Assembly: GCF_006440775.1 (NCBI RefSeq)
Contig: NZ_VFTZ01000002.1
Coordinates: forward strand, 372,001-436,000
Source of the DNA: Mesorhizobium sp. B2-7-2
GTDB lineage: Bacteria > Pseudomonadota > Alphaproteobacteria > Rhizobiales > Rhizobiaceae
Length of the DNA: 64,000 bases
Reading direction: 5' to 3'
A program made the position numbers and the translations under genes. How positions within the stretch are numbered: the first letter of the stretch is position 1; every line of letters begins with the position of its first letter. This document shows positions 1-8,304 of this stretch, in pieces. Under the pieces are notes generated by a model, which was not told the DNA's origin, searched no databases, and was given only the letters and a program-made list of their open reading frames with translations.

Positions 1-227
1 CGGCAGCCTTTCGCCTCTTCGCGCAACTCCGGAATATCTTCGGCTTCAGGCGCCACCACATCGGCCGGCTCGGGCGTGGGCCAATGCTTGGCCTTCACCT
101 TGGCATGGTGCGGTACTGGGGTGGTTGGCATCCGGTCGATCATCTCTGACGCGGCTCTGTCTGCTCCTGCTATCAAATCTGGAATGAGCGAGGCCACGGG
201 AAGGTTCCGCCAATATTTCTTCGGCAT
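1..227 (-). pseudogene. 5'-truncated UdgX-type uracil-DNA glycosylase (DUF4130-UDG fusion), runs off left edge
   Basis: Reading leftwards from the ATG at 227, the frame is open to the window edge. It begins MPKKYWRNLP, continues through a SLIPDLIAGADRA stretch and a PTTPVPHHAKVKAKHWP linker, and ends ELREEAKGC. I recognise this as the end of the DUF4130 domain and the linker into the UDG domain of UdgX-like fusion proteins, where KEMPKKYWRNLP normally follows about 150-200 residues of DUF4130. Those residues are missing: only about 16 further in-frame codons lie upstream before the glutamine synthetase gene takes over, with a possible TTG at 276-278 overlapping its stop codon. I infer that a deletion or rearrangement removed the 5' part. 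Whether the UDG domain is intact cannot be seen here. The family assignment is from memory of the motif. Confidence 0.6.
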
Positions 228-274
228 CTCCTTCTGCCGGCAAAACGTGATCGCCGCGCCGTCAGGCCCTGTGC

Positions 275-1696
275 TCAAACCTCATGCAGATAGAGATGAT
301 AGTCCAGCTCACTGACGGTCCGCGCAACGCGCAGATATTCCGCCTGCTTGATCGCCACGAAGGTTCTGTGCAGGTCGGGGCCGAGCGCCGACCTCAGGAA
401 ATCGGAGCCTCTGGCCGCCTCGATTGCAGCGCGCCAGTCGGCCGGCATGGTCGATTTCTCCGTTGCCTGTTCATAGCCGTTCCCGGTCGTCTCGAGACCA
501 GGGTCCAGACCCTCGTCCAGCCCCTTGACGATGCCGGCCAGCACCGTTGCGGCGACCAGGTACGGATTCGCGTCGACGCCCGACGGCCGATGCTCGATGC
601 GGCGGTTCCTGGCGTCGCCAGCCGGCACGCGCAGCGCCACCGAGCGATTGTTGACGCCCCAACTGGGCGCCACGGGAGCATAGGATTGTGAGACGAAGCG
701 GCGCCATGAATTGGCGTGCGGCGCAAACACCAGCATGGATTCCGCCATGGTGTGGATGAGGCCGCCAAGTGCGTTGAGCAGGCTTAGCGACCATTTCTCG
801 CCGGCTGCCTCGGTGAAGACGTTGCGGCCGCCATCATCCTGCAGCGAGACATGGAAATGCATGCCCGAACCCGCATAGGCCTCGATGGGCTTGGCCATGA
901 AGCAGGCGGTGACGCCGTGCCGGCGCGCCTGCGCCCGCACCAGCCGCTTCAGCATGACGAGATCGTCGGCCGCCCGCATCACGTCCTTGCGGTAGTTGAG
1001 CGTCAGCTCGTATTGGCCGGGCGCGTATTCGGAGATCACCGTCTCGGCCGGAATGCCTTGCGCCTTGGCCGCGGCGTAGATGTCGGAAAACAGCGGCTCC
1101 ATGCCATGCAGATGGTCGACCGAATAGACTTCGGTCTTGGCCGAACGCCTGCCGTCGAGCACCGCGCGGGCGGCTTGCACCTTGCCATCCGCGTCGCGCT
1201 CATTGGACAGCAGGAAAAATTCGAGCTCGAAGGCGCCGGCCGGATGCAGGCCGCGCGCCGCCAGCAATTCCACCTGCCTTGCCAGCACCAGCCGCGGGTC
1301 GGAGGTCATCGGCTGGCCGTCGAGGTGGTGCATCGACATCAGCACCTGGCCGCGCGGCGGGTTGGTGCCGAAGAGCGGGACCAGCGTGCCGGGGATCGGC
1401 CATGCCCTGAGATCGCCGTCGCCGGTGTCCCACACCAGCCCGGTTTCGTGCACATCCTCGCCGGTGATGTCGAGGCCGAGGATCGAGATCGGCAGATGCC
1501 GGCCGTTCTCGAAAATGCCCATCAGCTCGTGCCGGCGCACGATCTTGCCGCGGCCGACGCCGTTGGCGTCGGTGAGCACGATGTCGAACGCCTCGATCTC
1601 GGGATGCGCGTCGAGAAACGCCTTCGCCTCGGCGGGAGTCGAGCCGGAAGGAAAGGTGGTAGCGGCGTTCAGATTGTCCATCGCCGCTTTTCTCAC
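275..1696 (-). CDS. Glutamine synthetase family protein, PuuA-like (gamma-glutamyl-amine ligase)
   Basis: A 473-residue member of the glutamine synthetase superfamily. It should ligate glutamate to an amine using ATP in the cytoplasm, as gamma-glutamylputrescine synthetase (PuuA) does. Visible motifs are ELEFFL (157-162) for metal binding, APGQYE (225-230), SGMHFHVSL (277-285) for ATP and ammonia/amine handling, and NNRSVALRVP (349-358). The length matches PuuA-type enzymes rather than GlnA. The GTG start at 1694-1696 overlaps the TGA of the upstream aminotransferase (GTGA), which implies translational coupling; an ATG at 1679-1681 is the alternative. Pairing with a class III aminotransferase suggests catabolism of an amine or amino alcohol. 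The substrate is unknown. Confidence 0.9.
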   Translation of the reverse strand: MRKAAMDNLNAATTFPSGSTPAEAKAFLDAHPEIEAFDIVLTDANGVGRGKIVRRHELMGIFENGRHLPISILGLDITGEDVHETGLVWDTGDGDLRAWPIPGTLVPLFGTNPPRGQVLMSMHHLDGQPMTSDPRLVLARQVELLAARGLHPAGAFELEFFLLSNERDADGKVQAARAVLDGRRSAKTEVYSVDHLHGMEPLFSDIYAAAKAQGIPAETVISEYAPGQYELTLNYRKDVMRAADDLVMLKRLVRAQARRHGVTACFMAKPIEAYAGSGMHFHVSLQDDGGRNVFTEAAGEKWSLSLLNALGGLIHTMAESMLVFAPHANSWRRFVSQSYAPVAPSWGVNNRSVALRVPAGDARNRRIEHRPSGVDANPYLVAATVLAGIVKGLDEGLDPGLETTGNGYEQATEKSTMPADWRAAIEAARGSDFLRSALGPDLHRTFVAIKQAEYLRVARTVSELDYHLYLHEV

Positions 1697-3069
1697 GCCA
1701 TAAGCCTCGCCGCAACCGCGGCGAAGGCGGCGATCAGCCGGCTCACTTGCGCCGAAGTCGTTGCCGGCGAGATCAGCATCATGTTGTGGAACGGCGCGAT
1801 CAGCACGCCGCGATTGACCAGCGCGACGTGGATGGCGGCTTCCAGCTCCGGCGCATGCGCCTTCTCGGCCTCGCCGCCGTTTTGCAGCGGTCCAGGCGCG
1901 CAGATGAACTCGACGCGCGCGCCGACCCGCGCGACATGCCAGGGTAGCCTGTGGCGCTCAATAACGGCGGAGAGCCCCGCATCGAGGCGGCGCGCCAGCC
2001 GGTCCATATGGGCGTAGGCTTCCTCGGTCATCACCTCTTCCAGCGTGGCGCGCATCGCCGCGAATTGCAGCGGGTTGGCCGACAGCGTCGTGCCCATGCC
2101 GGAATAGCCGGGCTCCTTGGTCTGGTTGTAGGCGCCATAGCGCGTGGCGACCTCCTCGCTCATGCCCCAGATGCTCGCCGGCACGCCGCCCGCAACCGGC
2201 TTGCCGAGCACGAACAGGTCCGGCTCCAGCCCGTGCTTGCGCGTATAGCCGCCCGGGCCGGTCGAAATCGTGTGCGTCTCGTCGATAAGCAGCAGTGTGC
2301 CGGCCGCGCGGGTCAGGCGCCGCAGCGCGTCGTGGAAACCGGATTCCGGCAGCACCATGCAGGAATTGGTCAGCACCGGCTCGGTGATGACGCAGGCGAC
2401 GTCGCGGTCGGCCAGCACTGCCTCGAGCGCGGCAATATCGTTGAACTCGACGATCTTCGTGGCTCGCGTCAGGTCGCGGAATTCGCCGGCCAGCCCAGGC
2501 CGGTTGACGGGTTTGCCGTCGATCAGCCGCACCATCGTCTCGTCGACCGAGCCGTGATAGCAGCCGTTGAAGACCAGGATCTTCTCGCGCCCGGTCACCG
2601 CGCGGGCGACGCGCAGCGCAAAGCGGTTGGCGTCGGTGGCAGTGGTGGCGATCTGCCAGTAGGGCAGGCCGAAGCGCTGCTGCAGGAGCGTGCCGATCGC
2701 CAGCGCATCCTCGCTTGGCAGCATATAGGTCAGCCCGCGTCCGGATTGGCGGCGGATCGCACGGGCGACCGCCGGCGGCGAATGGCCGAGCATCGAGCCG
2801 GTGTCGCCGAGGCAGAAATCGTCGAGCCTATTGGCGTCGATGTCGGTGATGGTAGCGCCCTTGGCGCCGTCGACCAGGATCGGGAACGGCGTCGGCCAGT
2901 CGCTCATCCAGTGCATCGGCACCCCGCCGAGGAAACCGGCAATGCCGTTGCCGAGCTTCGCCTCGGATTTCGGCCGCGCCTTGCGGAACGCGGCCGCCTC
3001 CGTCGCGCGCAATTCGGCGACGCGGGCGACGTCGATGCCGCCGATGGAAGTCCGGCCGATTGAATGCAT
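1693..3069 (-). CDS. Class III PLP aminotransferase (glutamate-1-semialdehyde aminomutase-like)
   Basis: A 458-residue fold-type I PLP enzyme. The PLP-binding lysine is Lys290 in VLGKPVAGG and the pyridine-nitrogen aspartate is Asp263 in LLIDETHT. The order of motifs resembles the COG0001 branch (HemL-like transaminases), but this is unlikely to be the haem-pathway enzyme because it is coupled to a PuuA-like ligase. It is the first gene of a two-gene unit with the glutamine synthetase-like gene, overlapping it by four bases. The likely role is to transaminate an amine or omega-amino acid. A heptamer tandem repeat lies directly upstream (3082-3109), so the promoter is either within or beyond that repeat. 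Confidence 0.88.
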   Translation of the reverse strand: MHSIGRTSIGGIDVARVAELRATEAAAFRKARPKSEAKLGNGIAGFLGGVPMHWMSDWPTPFPILVDGAKGATITDIDANRLDDFCLGDTGSMLGHSPPAVARAIRRQSGRGLTYMLPSEDALAIGTLLQQRFGLPYWQIATTATDANRFALRVARAVTGREKILVFNGCYHGSVDETMVRLIDGKPVNRPGLAGEFRDLTRATKIVEFNDIAALEAVLADRDVACVITEPVLTNSCMVLPESGFHDALRRLTRAAGTLLLIDETHTISTGPGGYTRKHGLEPDLFVLGKPVAGGVPASIWGMSEEVATRYGAYNQTKEPGYSGMGTTLSANPLQFAAMRATLEEVMTEEAYAHMDRLARRLDAGLSAVIERHRLPWHVARVGARVEFICAPGPLQNGGEAEKAHAPELEAAIHVALVNRGVLIAPFHNMMLISPATTSAQVSRLIAAFAAVAARLMA

Positions 3070-3080
3070 GAAATCCCCCT

Positions 3081-3151
<71 letters not shown>

Positions 3152-3153
<2 letters not shown>

Positions 3154-4126
3154 ACGCAGTGATATCGATCACGCCGCAGTCGCCGGCGGCACTGCCGAAG
3201 ACGATGCGGCGTTCTTCCTTGTCCCACATCATCGACGTGACGGCGCCCTTGCCAGGGCGGCGCAGCAGCACTTCCTTGGCGTCGGCGAAGCGCGCTGCGA
3301 TCACCATGCCGTCCTCATAGCTGATGGCCACGACATCCTGGCTCGGATGGCAAGCGACGCACGTCACCATGGTATTGCCGCGCGTGCCGAGCTCCAGCGG
3401 CGCCTTGCCCATCGGTCCGTCTTTGCTGGCGAACGGCCACACGATCGCCGCCGGCGCGCCGGAGCTCGCCAGCCATTTGCCCTTGACGCTCCAGGACAGG
3501 CTCTTCACCTTGCCGGGATAGCCGCTCATGCGCATGTGCTTGCCGTCGGCGAGCTTCCAGCCATGCAGCGCGTTCTCCTGCATGGTGGTGACCAGAAAGG
3601 CGCCGTCCGGTGAAAAGGTGATGCCGGTATGGGCGCCTGCCCATTCGAGCTCCACCGGCTTGCCCTCGGCGGCCGGGAAATGCAGCGTCGCGCCATTGTA
3701 GCGGGCGATGCCGAAACGCATGCCCTTGGGCGAGAAGGCCAGCCCCTCCACCGAACGCGGATGGGCAAATTCTTTGATCTTGCCGTCGGCGAAACGCACG
3801 AAGGCGGTCTTGCCCGAGGCATAGGCGATCGCACCCTGCGGTCCGGCGCTGACGCTGGTGATCCACTTTTTGCCGGCGCTGGCCAGCTCGCTCACCTCGC
3901 CGCCGGCCTTCACGGCCAACACCTTGCCGTCCTCGCCGCCGGTGATCAGCCGGTCGTTGGCCGTGTCATGGAAGGCGGCAAGCAGGCCGTCATTGGCCTG
4001 AAGCGTCTTGTGCCCATTATCGAGCCGGTGGATCGCGCCGTCGGCGAGTGCGAAATGCGGCACGTCGTTCAGGAAGACGGCGGCAACGCAATGGCCTTCG
4101 AGATCAAGCGGGGCGACTGTGGGCAT
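3152..4126 (-). CDS. WD40-repeat beta-propeller protein
   Basis: A 324-residue protein built of degenerate WD40-like blades: repeated GH/hydrophobic-SPDG or SPKG stretches such as VEGLAFSPKG, GITFSPDG and VTCVACHPSQD separated by about 40 residues. It has no signal peptide, so it is probably cytoplasmic and acts as a binding scaffold. No catalytic motif is visible. It lies 271 bases downstream of the COG0523 GTPase gene on the same strand, so a shared role in metal handling is possible, but a palindromic repeat element sits between them. Its TAG stop lies inside the heptamer-repeat arm. The family is clear; the function is not. Confidence 0.8.
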
Positions 4127-4230
4127 GAGGACTTAATCCATTTGAGATTCCTGCCCTTCCCATAAGCGGTTGGGCTAAGGGCCTCAACCCGCTTCGGATT
4201 GCGATAAGGGAAGGGCGCAGGCATCGCGAC

Positions 4231-4385
4231 TTCCCCTTCTCCCCTTGTGGGAGAAGGTGGCCGAGCGAAGCTCGGTCGGATGAGGGGTGTTCCAGGGAAC
4301 GCAGACGTCTCACTCCGCTGGAACACCCCTCATCCGTCTCGGCGCTGCGCGCCGATCCACCTTCTCCCACAAGGGGAGAAGGAAG
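4231..4385. repeat. Paired inverted palindromic element (RIME-like)
   Basis: Two near-identical arms face each other: 4231-4260 (CTCCCCTTGTGGGAGAAGG core) and its reverse complement at 4355-4385. Each is followed by its own short hairpin (CCGAGCGAAGCTCGG on the left, CGGCGCTGCGCGCCG on the right) and then GGATGAGGGGTGTTCCAG or its complement. The centre at about 4296-4316 is unpaired. This is the type of rhizobial intergenic mosaic repeat found in many copies per genome. It could form a large cruciform or an RNA hairpin between the GTPase and WD40 genes. Confidence 0.9.
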
Positions 4386-4397
4386 AAGGCGCAGAAA

Positions 4398-5423
4398 TCA
4401 AGCCGCCTGGCAGGCTTCAAAACTCTTCCTGAGCCGCTCCGCATCAAGCTCGCGGCCGATGAAGACCAGCCGGCTTTCGTGTTTTTCGCCGTCCTTCCAG
4501 GCGCGCTGGTGGTCGCCTTCGAGGATCATGTGCACGCCCTGCAGCACATAGCGATCCTCGTCGCCCTTCAGCGCGATGATGCCCTTCAGCCGCAGGATGT
4601 TCGGTCCTTCCATCTGGGTCACCTTCTCGATCCAGGGGAAGAATTTCTTGGGATCCATCTCGCCGCCGCGCAGTGACACCGACTTCACCGTCACGTCATG
4701 GATGTCGGAAGCATGGTGGTGATGGTGATGATCGTGACCGTCGTGATCATGATCATGATCATGGTCGTGCGCGTCGAGGAAATGCGGATCGTTCTCCAAC
4801 GCCCGCGACAGGTCGAAGGCGCCGCGGTCGAGCACTTCGTCAAGCGCCACGCCGGAACGCTGCGTGCGATGGATCCTGGCCGCCGGGTTGATGGCGCGGA
4901 TCGTCGCCTCGACCTTTTCAAGCTCATCAGGCGTGACGAGGTCGGTCTTGTTCAGCACCACCACGTCGGCAAAGGCGATCTGGTCCTCGGCTTCCTTGGA
5001 ATCCTTAAGGCGCAGCGGCAGGTGCTTGGCGTCGACCAGCGCCACCACCGCGTCGAGCTTGGTCTTGGTGCGCACGTCGTCGTCCATGAAGAAGGTCTGC
5101 GCCACCGGCACCGGGTCGGCAAGGCCCGTGGTCTCGACGACGATGGCGTCGAAGCGGCCAGGTCGCCGCATCAGGCCTTCGACCACGCGGATCAGGTCGC
5201 CGCGCACTGTGCAGCACACGCAGCCATTGTTCATCTCGTAGATTTCCTCGTCGGATTCGACGATCAGGTCGTTGTCGATGCCGATCTCGCCGAACTCGTT
5301 GACGATGACGGCGTAGCGCTTGCCGTGGCTCTCCGACAGAATGCGGTTGAGCAGCGTCGTCTTGCCCGCGCCGAGATAGCCGGTGAGAACGGTTACGGGG
5401 ATTTGCGTCTGTGCGTCGCTCAT
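4398..5423 (-). CDS. COG0523 (CobW/ZigA/YjiA) family GTPase, putative zinc metallochaperone
   Basis: A 341-residue G3E GTPase. Visible are Walker A GYLGAGKT (15-22), the metal-binding CxCC motif in GCVCC (67-71), ETTGLADP (about 98-105), NKTD (158-161), a His/Asp-rich metal-loading loop of about 20 residues (219-237), and the C-terminal CobW_C region. Such proteins deliver Zn, Co or other metals to client enzymes using GTP. The His-rich loop favours zinc. I chose the ATG at 5423 because the conserved N-terminus MSDAQTQIPVTVLTGYLG begins there; a longer frame to 5579 adds non-conserved residues. I see no convincing Zur operator upstream, so regulation is open. Confidence 0.92.
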   Translation of the reverse strand: MSDAQTQIPVTVLTGYLGAGKTTLLNRILSESHGKRYAVIVNEFGEIGIDNDLIVESDEEIYEMNNGCVCCTVRGDLIRVVEGLMRRPGRFDAIVVETTGLADPVPVAQTFFMDDDVRTKTKLDAVVALVDAKHLPLRLKDSKEAEDQIAFADVVVLNKTDLVTPDELEKVEATIRAINPAARIHRTQRSGVALDEVLDRGAFDLSRALENDPHFLDAHDHDHDHDHDGHDHHHHHHASDIHDVTVKSVSLRGGEMDPKKFFPWIEKVTQMEGPNILRLKGIIALKGDEDRYVLQGVHMILEGDHQRAWKDGEKHESRLVFIGRELDAERLRKSFEACQAA

Positions 5424-5796
5424 GGGTTGCCTCGAAAATCCTGGATTGTCGGCCTGATATAGGATGGGTGTCGCGCTTTTGCACGCGCCAAACCGATGGA
5501 CCAGGCCGACTCTCCAAGCGGGACGGCGCCACACACGGAATGGCGGCGGCAGAGGCAGCCCCAGACGGAGAAGCCGCACGAGCGCCCAAGGGCCTTCGCC
5601 AGCGTCCGCTGTGAATCTCGCCGGTGCAAAAGTCGTTTGTCATCTAACTGAAATAAACATCTGGCATCACCTGCGCGGGCACCGCAATGCTTGCCGGCAA
5701 AGCGTTCCGCAAGCCGGACTCTTTAAATCGTCATTTGCCAGCCGTCGGACAGCCTCTATGCTTGTCCGCGCCGGTTCGGCCGAAGAGGGAACGACC
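5424..5796. other. Divergent intergenic region between GTPase and MarR genes
   Basis: This 373-base region separates two divergently transcribed genes and should carry both promoters. I see no credible coding frame. The only pattern worth noting is TTGTCAT-CTAA-CTGAAAT at 5637-5654, which partly matches a PHO box (two CTGTCAT-like halves spaced by four bases), about 140 bases before the MarR start. Confidence 0.5.
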
Positions 5797-6270
5797 ATGG
5801 CCAAGGCGGACAAGACAGCGACAATGAGCCGGCTCCATTCGGCCGCAAGGCTGGCGCGCACAGCGCTCGCCGCGCGGCTTCTGGCGCACGGCTTCTATGC
5901 CGGCCAGGACCAGATCATGCTGGCGCTCGACCGCGAGGACGGCCAGACCCCCGGCAACCTCGCCGGCCGGCTCGGCGTGCGCCCGCCGACCATCACCAAG
6001 ACCATCAACCGGCTGCAGGCGCAAGGTTTCCTGGAAAAGCGCGCCTCCAACGCCGACGCCCGCCAGGCCCATATCTTCCTCACCGAATCCGGCCGCGAAA
6101 CCATCCGCGCCATCGAGAAGTCGGTCAAGAAGACCGAGAAGCAGGCGCTGAAGGGCCTCGACAAGAAGGACCAGAAGGCGCTGTTCAAGCTGCTGGCCCG
6201 CATCGAGGCCAATCTGTCGAACGAAGATCTGGTGATTATGGACGACGACGCGGAGTTGGATGACGCGTGA
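5797..6270 (+). CDS. MarR family transcriptional regulator
   Basis: A 157-residue winged-helix regulator. The central part reads as a MarR wHTH: DGQTPGNLAGRLGVRPPTITKTINRL (helix-turn-helix, about residues 50-75) followed by a wing with the Asp-Ala-Arg turn (SNADARQ) typical of the family, then a long dimerisation helix rich in lysine and an acidic tail. The ATG at 5797 has a purine-rich GAAGAGGGA six bases upstream; the longer open frame back to 5464 lacks family similarity. Its target is unknown; autoregulation is common in the family. The nearest downstream DNA is a REP-like repeat array. Confidence 0.85.
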   Translation: MAKADKTATMSRLHSAARLARTALAARLLAHGFYAGQDQIMLALDREDGQTPGNLAGRLGVRPPTITKTINRLQAQGFLEKRASNADARQAHIFLTESGRETIRAIEKSVKKTEKQALKGLDKKDQKALFKLLARIEANLSNEDLVIMDDDAELDDA

Positions 6271-6335
6271 CGCGTGAGCGTCATCGCTCAACCGCGAGAC
6301 GTTCCCATTAACGAGCGACGCGAAGCGTCGTCTCG

Positions 6336-6554
6336 AGCTAAGCGCGATGCGCAGCATCGTCGCTCCACGCACCACCTAAGCAACGGCTTAGCGGAAAAGC
6401 GACGATGCTGCGCATCGCGCGTGGGCGACGACGCTGCGCGTCGCGTTACGCGCTAACCACCGGACGTCTCGCGGTTGAGCGACGATGCTGCGCATCGCGC
6501 CCGAGCGACGATGCTGCGCATCGCGCCCGAGCGACGATGCTGCGCATCGCGCTT
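6336..6554. repeat. REP-like array of GATGCTGCGCATC hairpin units
   Basis: Three head-to-tail copies of a 26-base unit, GAGCGACGATGCTGCGCATC plus CGCCC or a variant, lie at 6477-6502, 6503-6528 and 6529-6554. A further direct copy is at about 6399-6420, an inverted copy at 6341-6363, and diverged versions at 6313-6335 and 6425-6445. Each unit is itself an imperfect palindrome. The last copy abuts the TAA stop of the AraC-type gene at 6553. No gene is visible in this stretch. Confidence 0.9.
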
Positions 6555-7413
6555 ACGCGTCGCGCACCAGCGCCGCCCAGCGCCCCGGCGTCATGCCGAA
6601 CGCCTTCTTGAAATGGCGGTTGAAATGGCTCTGGTCGCTGAAGCCGGCGCCGGCGGCGATTTCCGCCAGCGACTCGCCCTCGGCGATCATGCGCCGCGCC
6701 TTTTGCAGCCGGCGCATCAACAGGAAGCGATGCGGGCTGGTTGAATAGGTCGCGCGAAAATGGCGCGACAGCGCGTAGCGGTCGAGGCCGGTGACGGCTT
6801 CCAGCTCATCGGAGCGCACCGGACGCTCGGCATTCTCCTCGAGATAGTCGCGGGCAAGCGCGGCGGCGCGCCATGCGGTCTTGCCGGTTGACTTTGCCGG
6901 CTGCTCGGCATGGCGTTTCAGGTGTTGCGCCAGCTGCGCAACGAAATCTGCCACGAACAGGTCGCCGAGTGCCTCGTCCAGCGGTGCCAGTGCCGACAAC
7001 AACGTGTCGCGCAAGCATGGATCGTCGACCACGGCGTCGCGAACGAAAGGCAGCGGCTCGCCATCGAGGCAGTCGAGCAGCAGGGATGGCTCCAGATACA
7101 GGATCCGGTAGCGCAGGCCGTCTTGCGTGCCGGCGCCGCCATCGTGCAATTCATCCGGATGCAGCACGATCGCCTGGCCGGGCAGGCTGTGTTGCAGCGC
7201 GCCGCGATAATGGAAGCGCTGCACGCCGTTCAACGTCACGCCGATGGCATAGGTGTCGTGCCGGTGCAGCTCGAAGGCGTTGCCATGGAAGCGCGCCTCG
7301 ATGCGTTCGAGGCCAAGCTCGCCCGGCGCCGAAACGATGCGATCGCCGTTGGCCGCATCCATGCACGAACGTTCAAGACCTTCCTTCGCTTCTTCGCTTA
7401 GAGCCTGCGCCAT
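6553..7413 (-). CDS. AraC family transcriptional regulator with N-terminal cupin
   Basis: A 286-residue protein. The N-terminal half has a cupin/AraC-binding pattern (FHGNAFELHRHDTYAIGV, with PGQAIVLHPDELHDG). The C-terminal 100 residues carry the double helix-turn-helix of AraC proteins, ending SLAEIAAGAGFSDQSHFNRHFKKAFGMTPGRWAA. It should bind a small ligand and activate a nearby promoter. It is divergent from a DUF2000 gene only about 45 bases away, which is therefore the likely target. The ATG at 7413 has no strong ribosome site; an ATG at 7362 is an alternative that still keeps the cupin. Confidence 0.88.
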   Translation of the reverse strand: MAQALSEEAKEGLERSCMDAANGDRIVSAPGELGLERIEARFHGNAFELHRHDTYAIGVTLNGVQRFHYRGALQHSLPGQAIVLHPDELHDGGAGTQDGLRYRILYLEPSLLLDCLDGEPLPFVRDAVVDDPCLRDTLLSALAPLDEALGDLFVADFVAQLAQHLKRHAEQPAKSTGKTAWRAAALARDYLEENAERPVRSDELEAVTGLDRYALSRHFRATYSTSPHRFLLMRRLQKARRMIAEGESLAEIAAGAGFSDQSHFNRHFKKAFGMTPGRWAALVRDA

Positions 7414-7457
7414 CGCCTGTCCCGCCCGTCACGGGCCGTCTCGGAGTCTCAATCTTG

Positions 7458-7865
7458 GTGTTCGATACGAAAATTGCAATTGTTCTCAGAGAGGACCTGC
7501 CGGCGTGGCAGAAGCTCAACGTCACTGCGTTCCTGACGAGCGGCATCGTCGCGCAGTTCCCCGAAATCATCGGCGAGGCTTACCGTGATCGTGCCGGCAA
7601 CCTCTACAATCCGATGTCGGTCCAGCCGGTCATCGTCTTGTCGGCCGATGCGGCGACGCTGGGTACGATTCACCGCCGGGCATTGGAACGCGGCGTGACG
7701 ACATCCGCCTATGTCGAGGAGATGTTCGCGACCGGCCACGACCTCGCCAACCGCGCCGTCTTCGCCGAATTCGCCCCGGACGACGCCAAGGTCGTCGGGA
7801 TCGCCATGCGCGGCGAGAAAAAACTCGTCGACAAGATCACCAAGGGCGCCCGCATGCATGGCTGA
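7458..7865 (+). CDS. DUF2000 family protein
   Basis: About 135 residues beginning VFDTKIAIVLREDLPAWQKLNV, which I recognise as the DUF2000 fold (related to peptidyl-tRNA hydrolase-like structures; biochemical role unknown). The conserved frame starts near here, so the start is GTG at 7458 or the adjacent TTG at 7455. A GGAG at 7443-7446 gives a plausible ribosome site. The longer open frame back to 6873 is antisense to the AraC gene and not real. Divergence from the AraC regulator suggests inducible expression. Confidence 0.8.
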   Translation: MFDTKIAIVLREDLPAWQKLNVTAFLTSGIVAQFPEIIGEAYRDRAGNLYNPMSVQPVIVLSADAATLGTIHRRALERGVTTSAYVEEMFATGHDLANRAVFAEFAPDDAKVVGIAMRGEKKLVDKITKGARMHG

Positions 7866-7935
7866 ATGGGTGGCAAGCGCCTTCGCCCGAAGGACCAATT
7901 GCGGACGTTTGGGGTTGGCCTGAACGCCCACACGT

Positions 7936-8114
7936 CGTCATTCTATGGCGGAGCAAGGAGCGAAGCGACGCGCGCAGACCATAGAATCCATTCCGTTACC
8001 TGTAAGCGTTGCTGCGGTGCAGAATTCTGCTCCGCTGCACTCCACGTCGAAGGCCAAGGAATGGATCCTCGGGTCTGCGCTCCGCTTCGCGTCGCTCCGC
8101 CCGTGGATGACGAC
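7936..8114. repeat. Inverted pair of GGATCCATTCC-type rhizobial repeats
   Basis: A left element (7936-8000, containing GGAGCGAAGCGACGCGCGCA and AATCCATTCC) and a right element (8051-8114, containing GGAATGGATCC and GGTCTGCGCTCCGCTTCGCG) are diverged reverse complements. The spacer holds a 12-base palindrome, GCAGAATTCTGC (8019-8030). The whole 7866-8304 interval has no credible gene; apparent frames there are translations of the repeat. Confidence 0.85.
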
Positions 8115-8304
8115 GTCGCGGAGGCGTCGGCAATCGCTCGACGATCGGCCTGAACGCTATCAGGACGAGGGGCGTTCAAGCCAATCGCCGACCGGAATGC
8201 GCTCTAAGCCTGTCCGAAGCGCTTGTTGGGCCAGTCGCTTTTGGCTTGCTGGCAAGCGGCGATTGCCGCAGAAGGGTAGCGTCTATCTTCCTTTCGGCCC
8301 GACC

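Noticed and set aside
4231..4385. Palindromic element considered as a CRISPR array or transposon end
   Set aside because: Only two facing arms, no regular spacers, no transposase and no target duplication visible.
5424..5579. In-frame 52-residue N-terminal extension of the COG0523 GTPase
   Set aside because: The extension is not like any family member, and the conserved start MSDAQTQIPVTVLTG has its own ATG at 5421-5423.
6477..6554. Three 26-base tandem units considered as a CRISPR array
   Set aside because: Units are contiguous with no spacers and are palindromic REP-like sequences.
7866..8153. 95-residue plus-strand reading frame after the DUF2000 gene
   Set aside because: It translates the dispersed inverted repeat and has no ribosome site or protein-like pattern.
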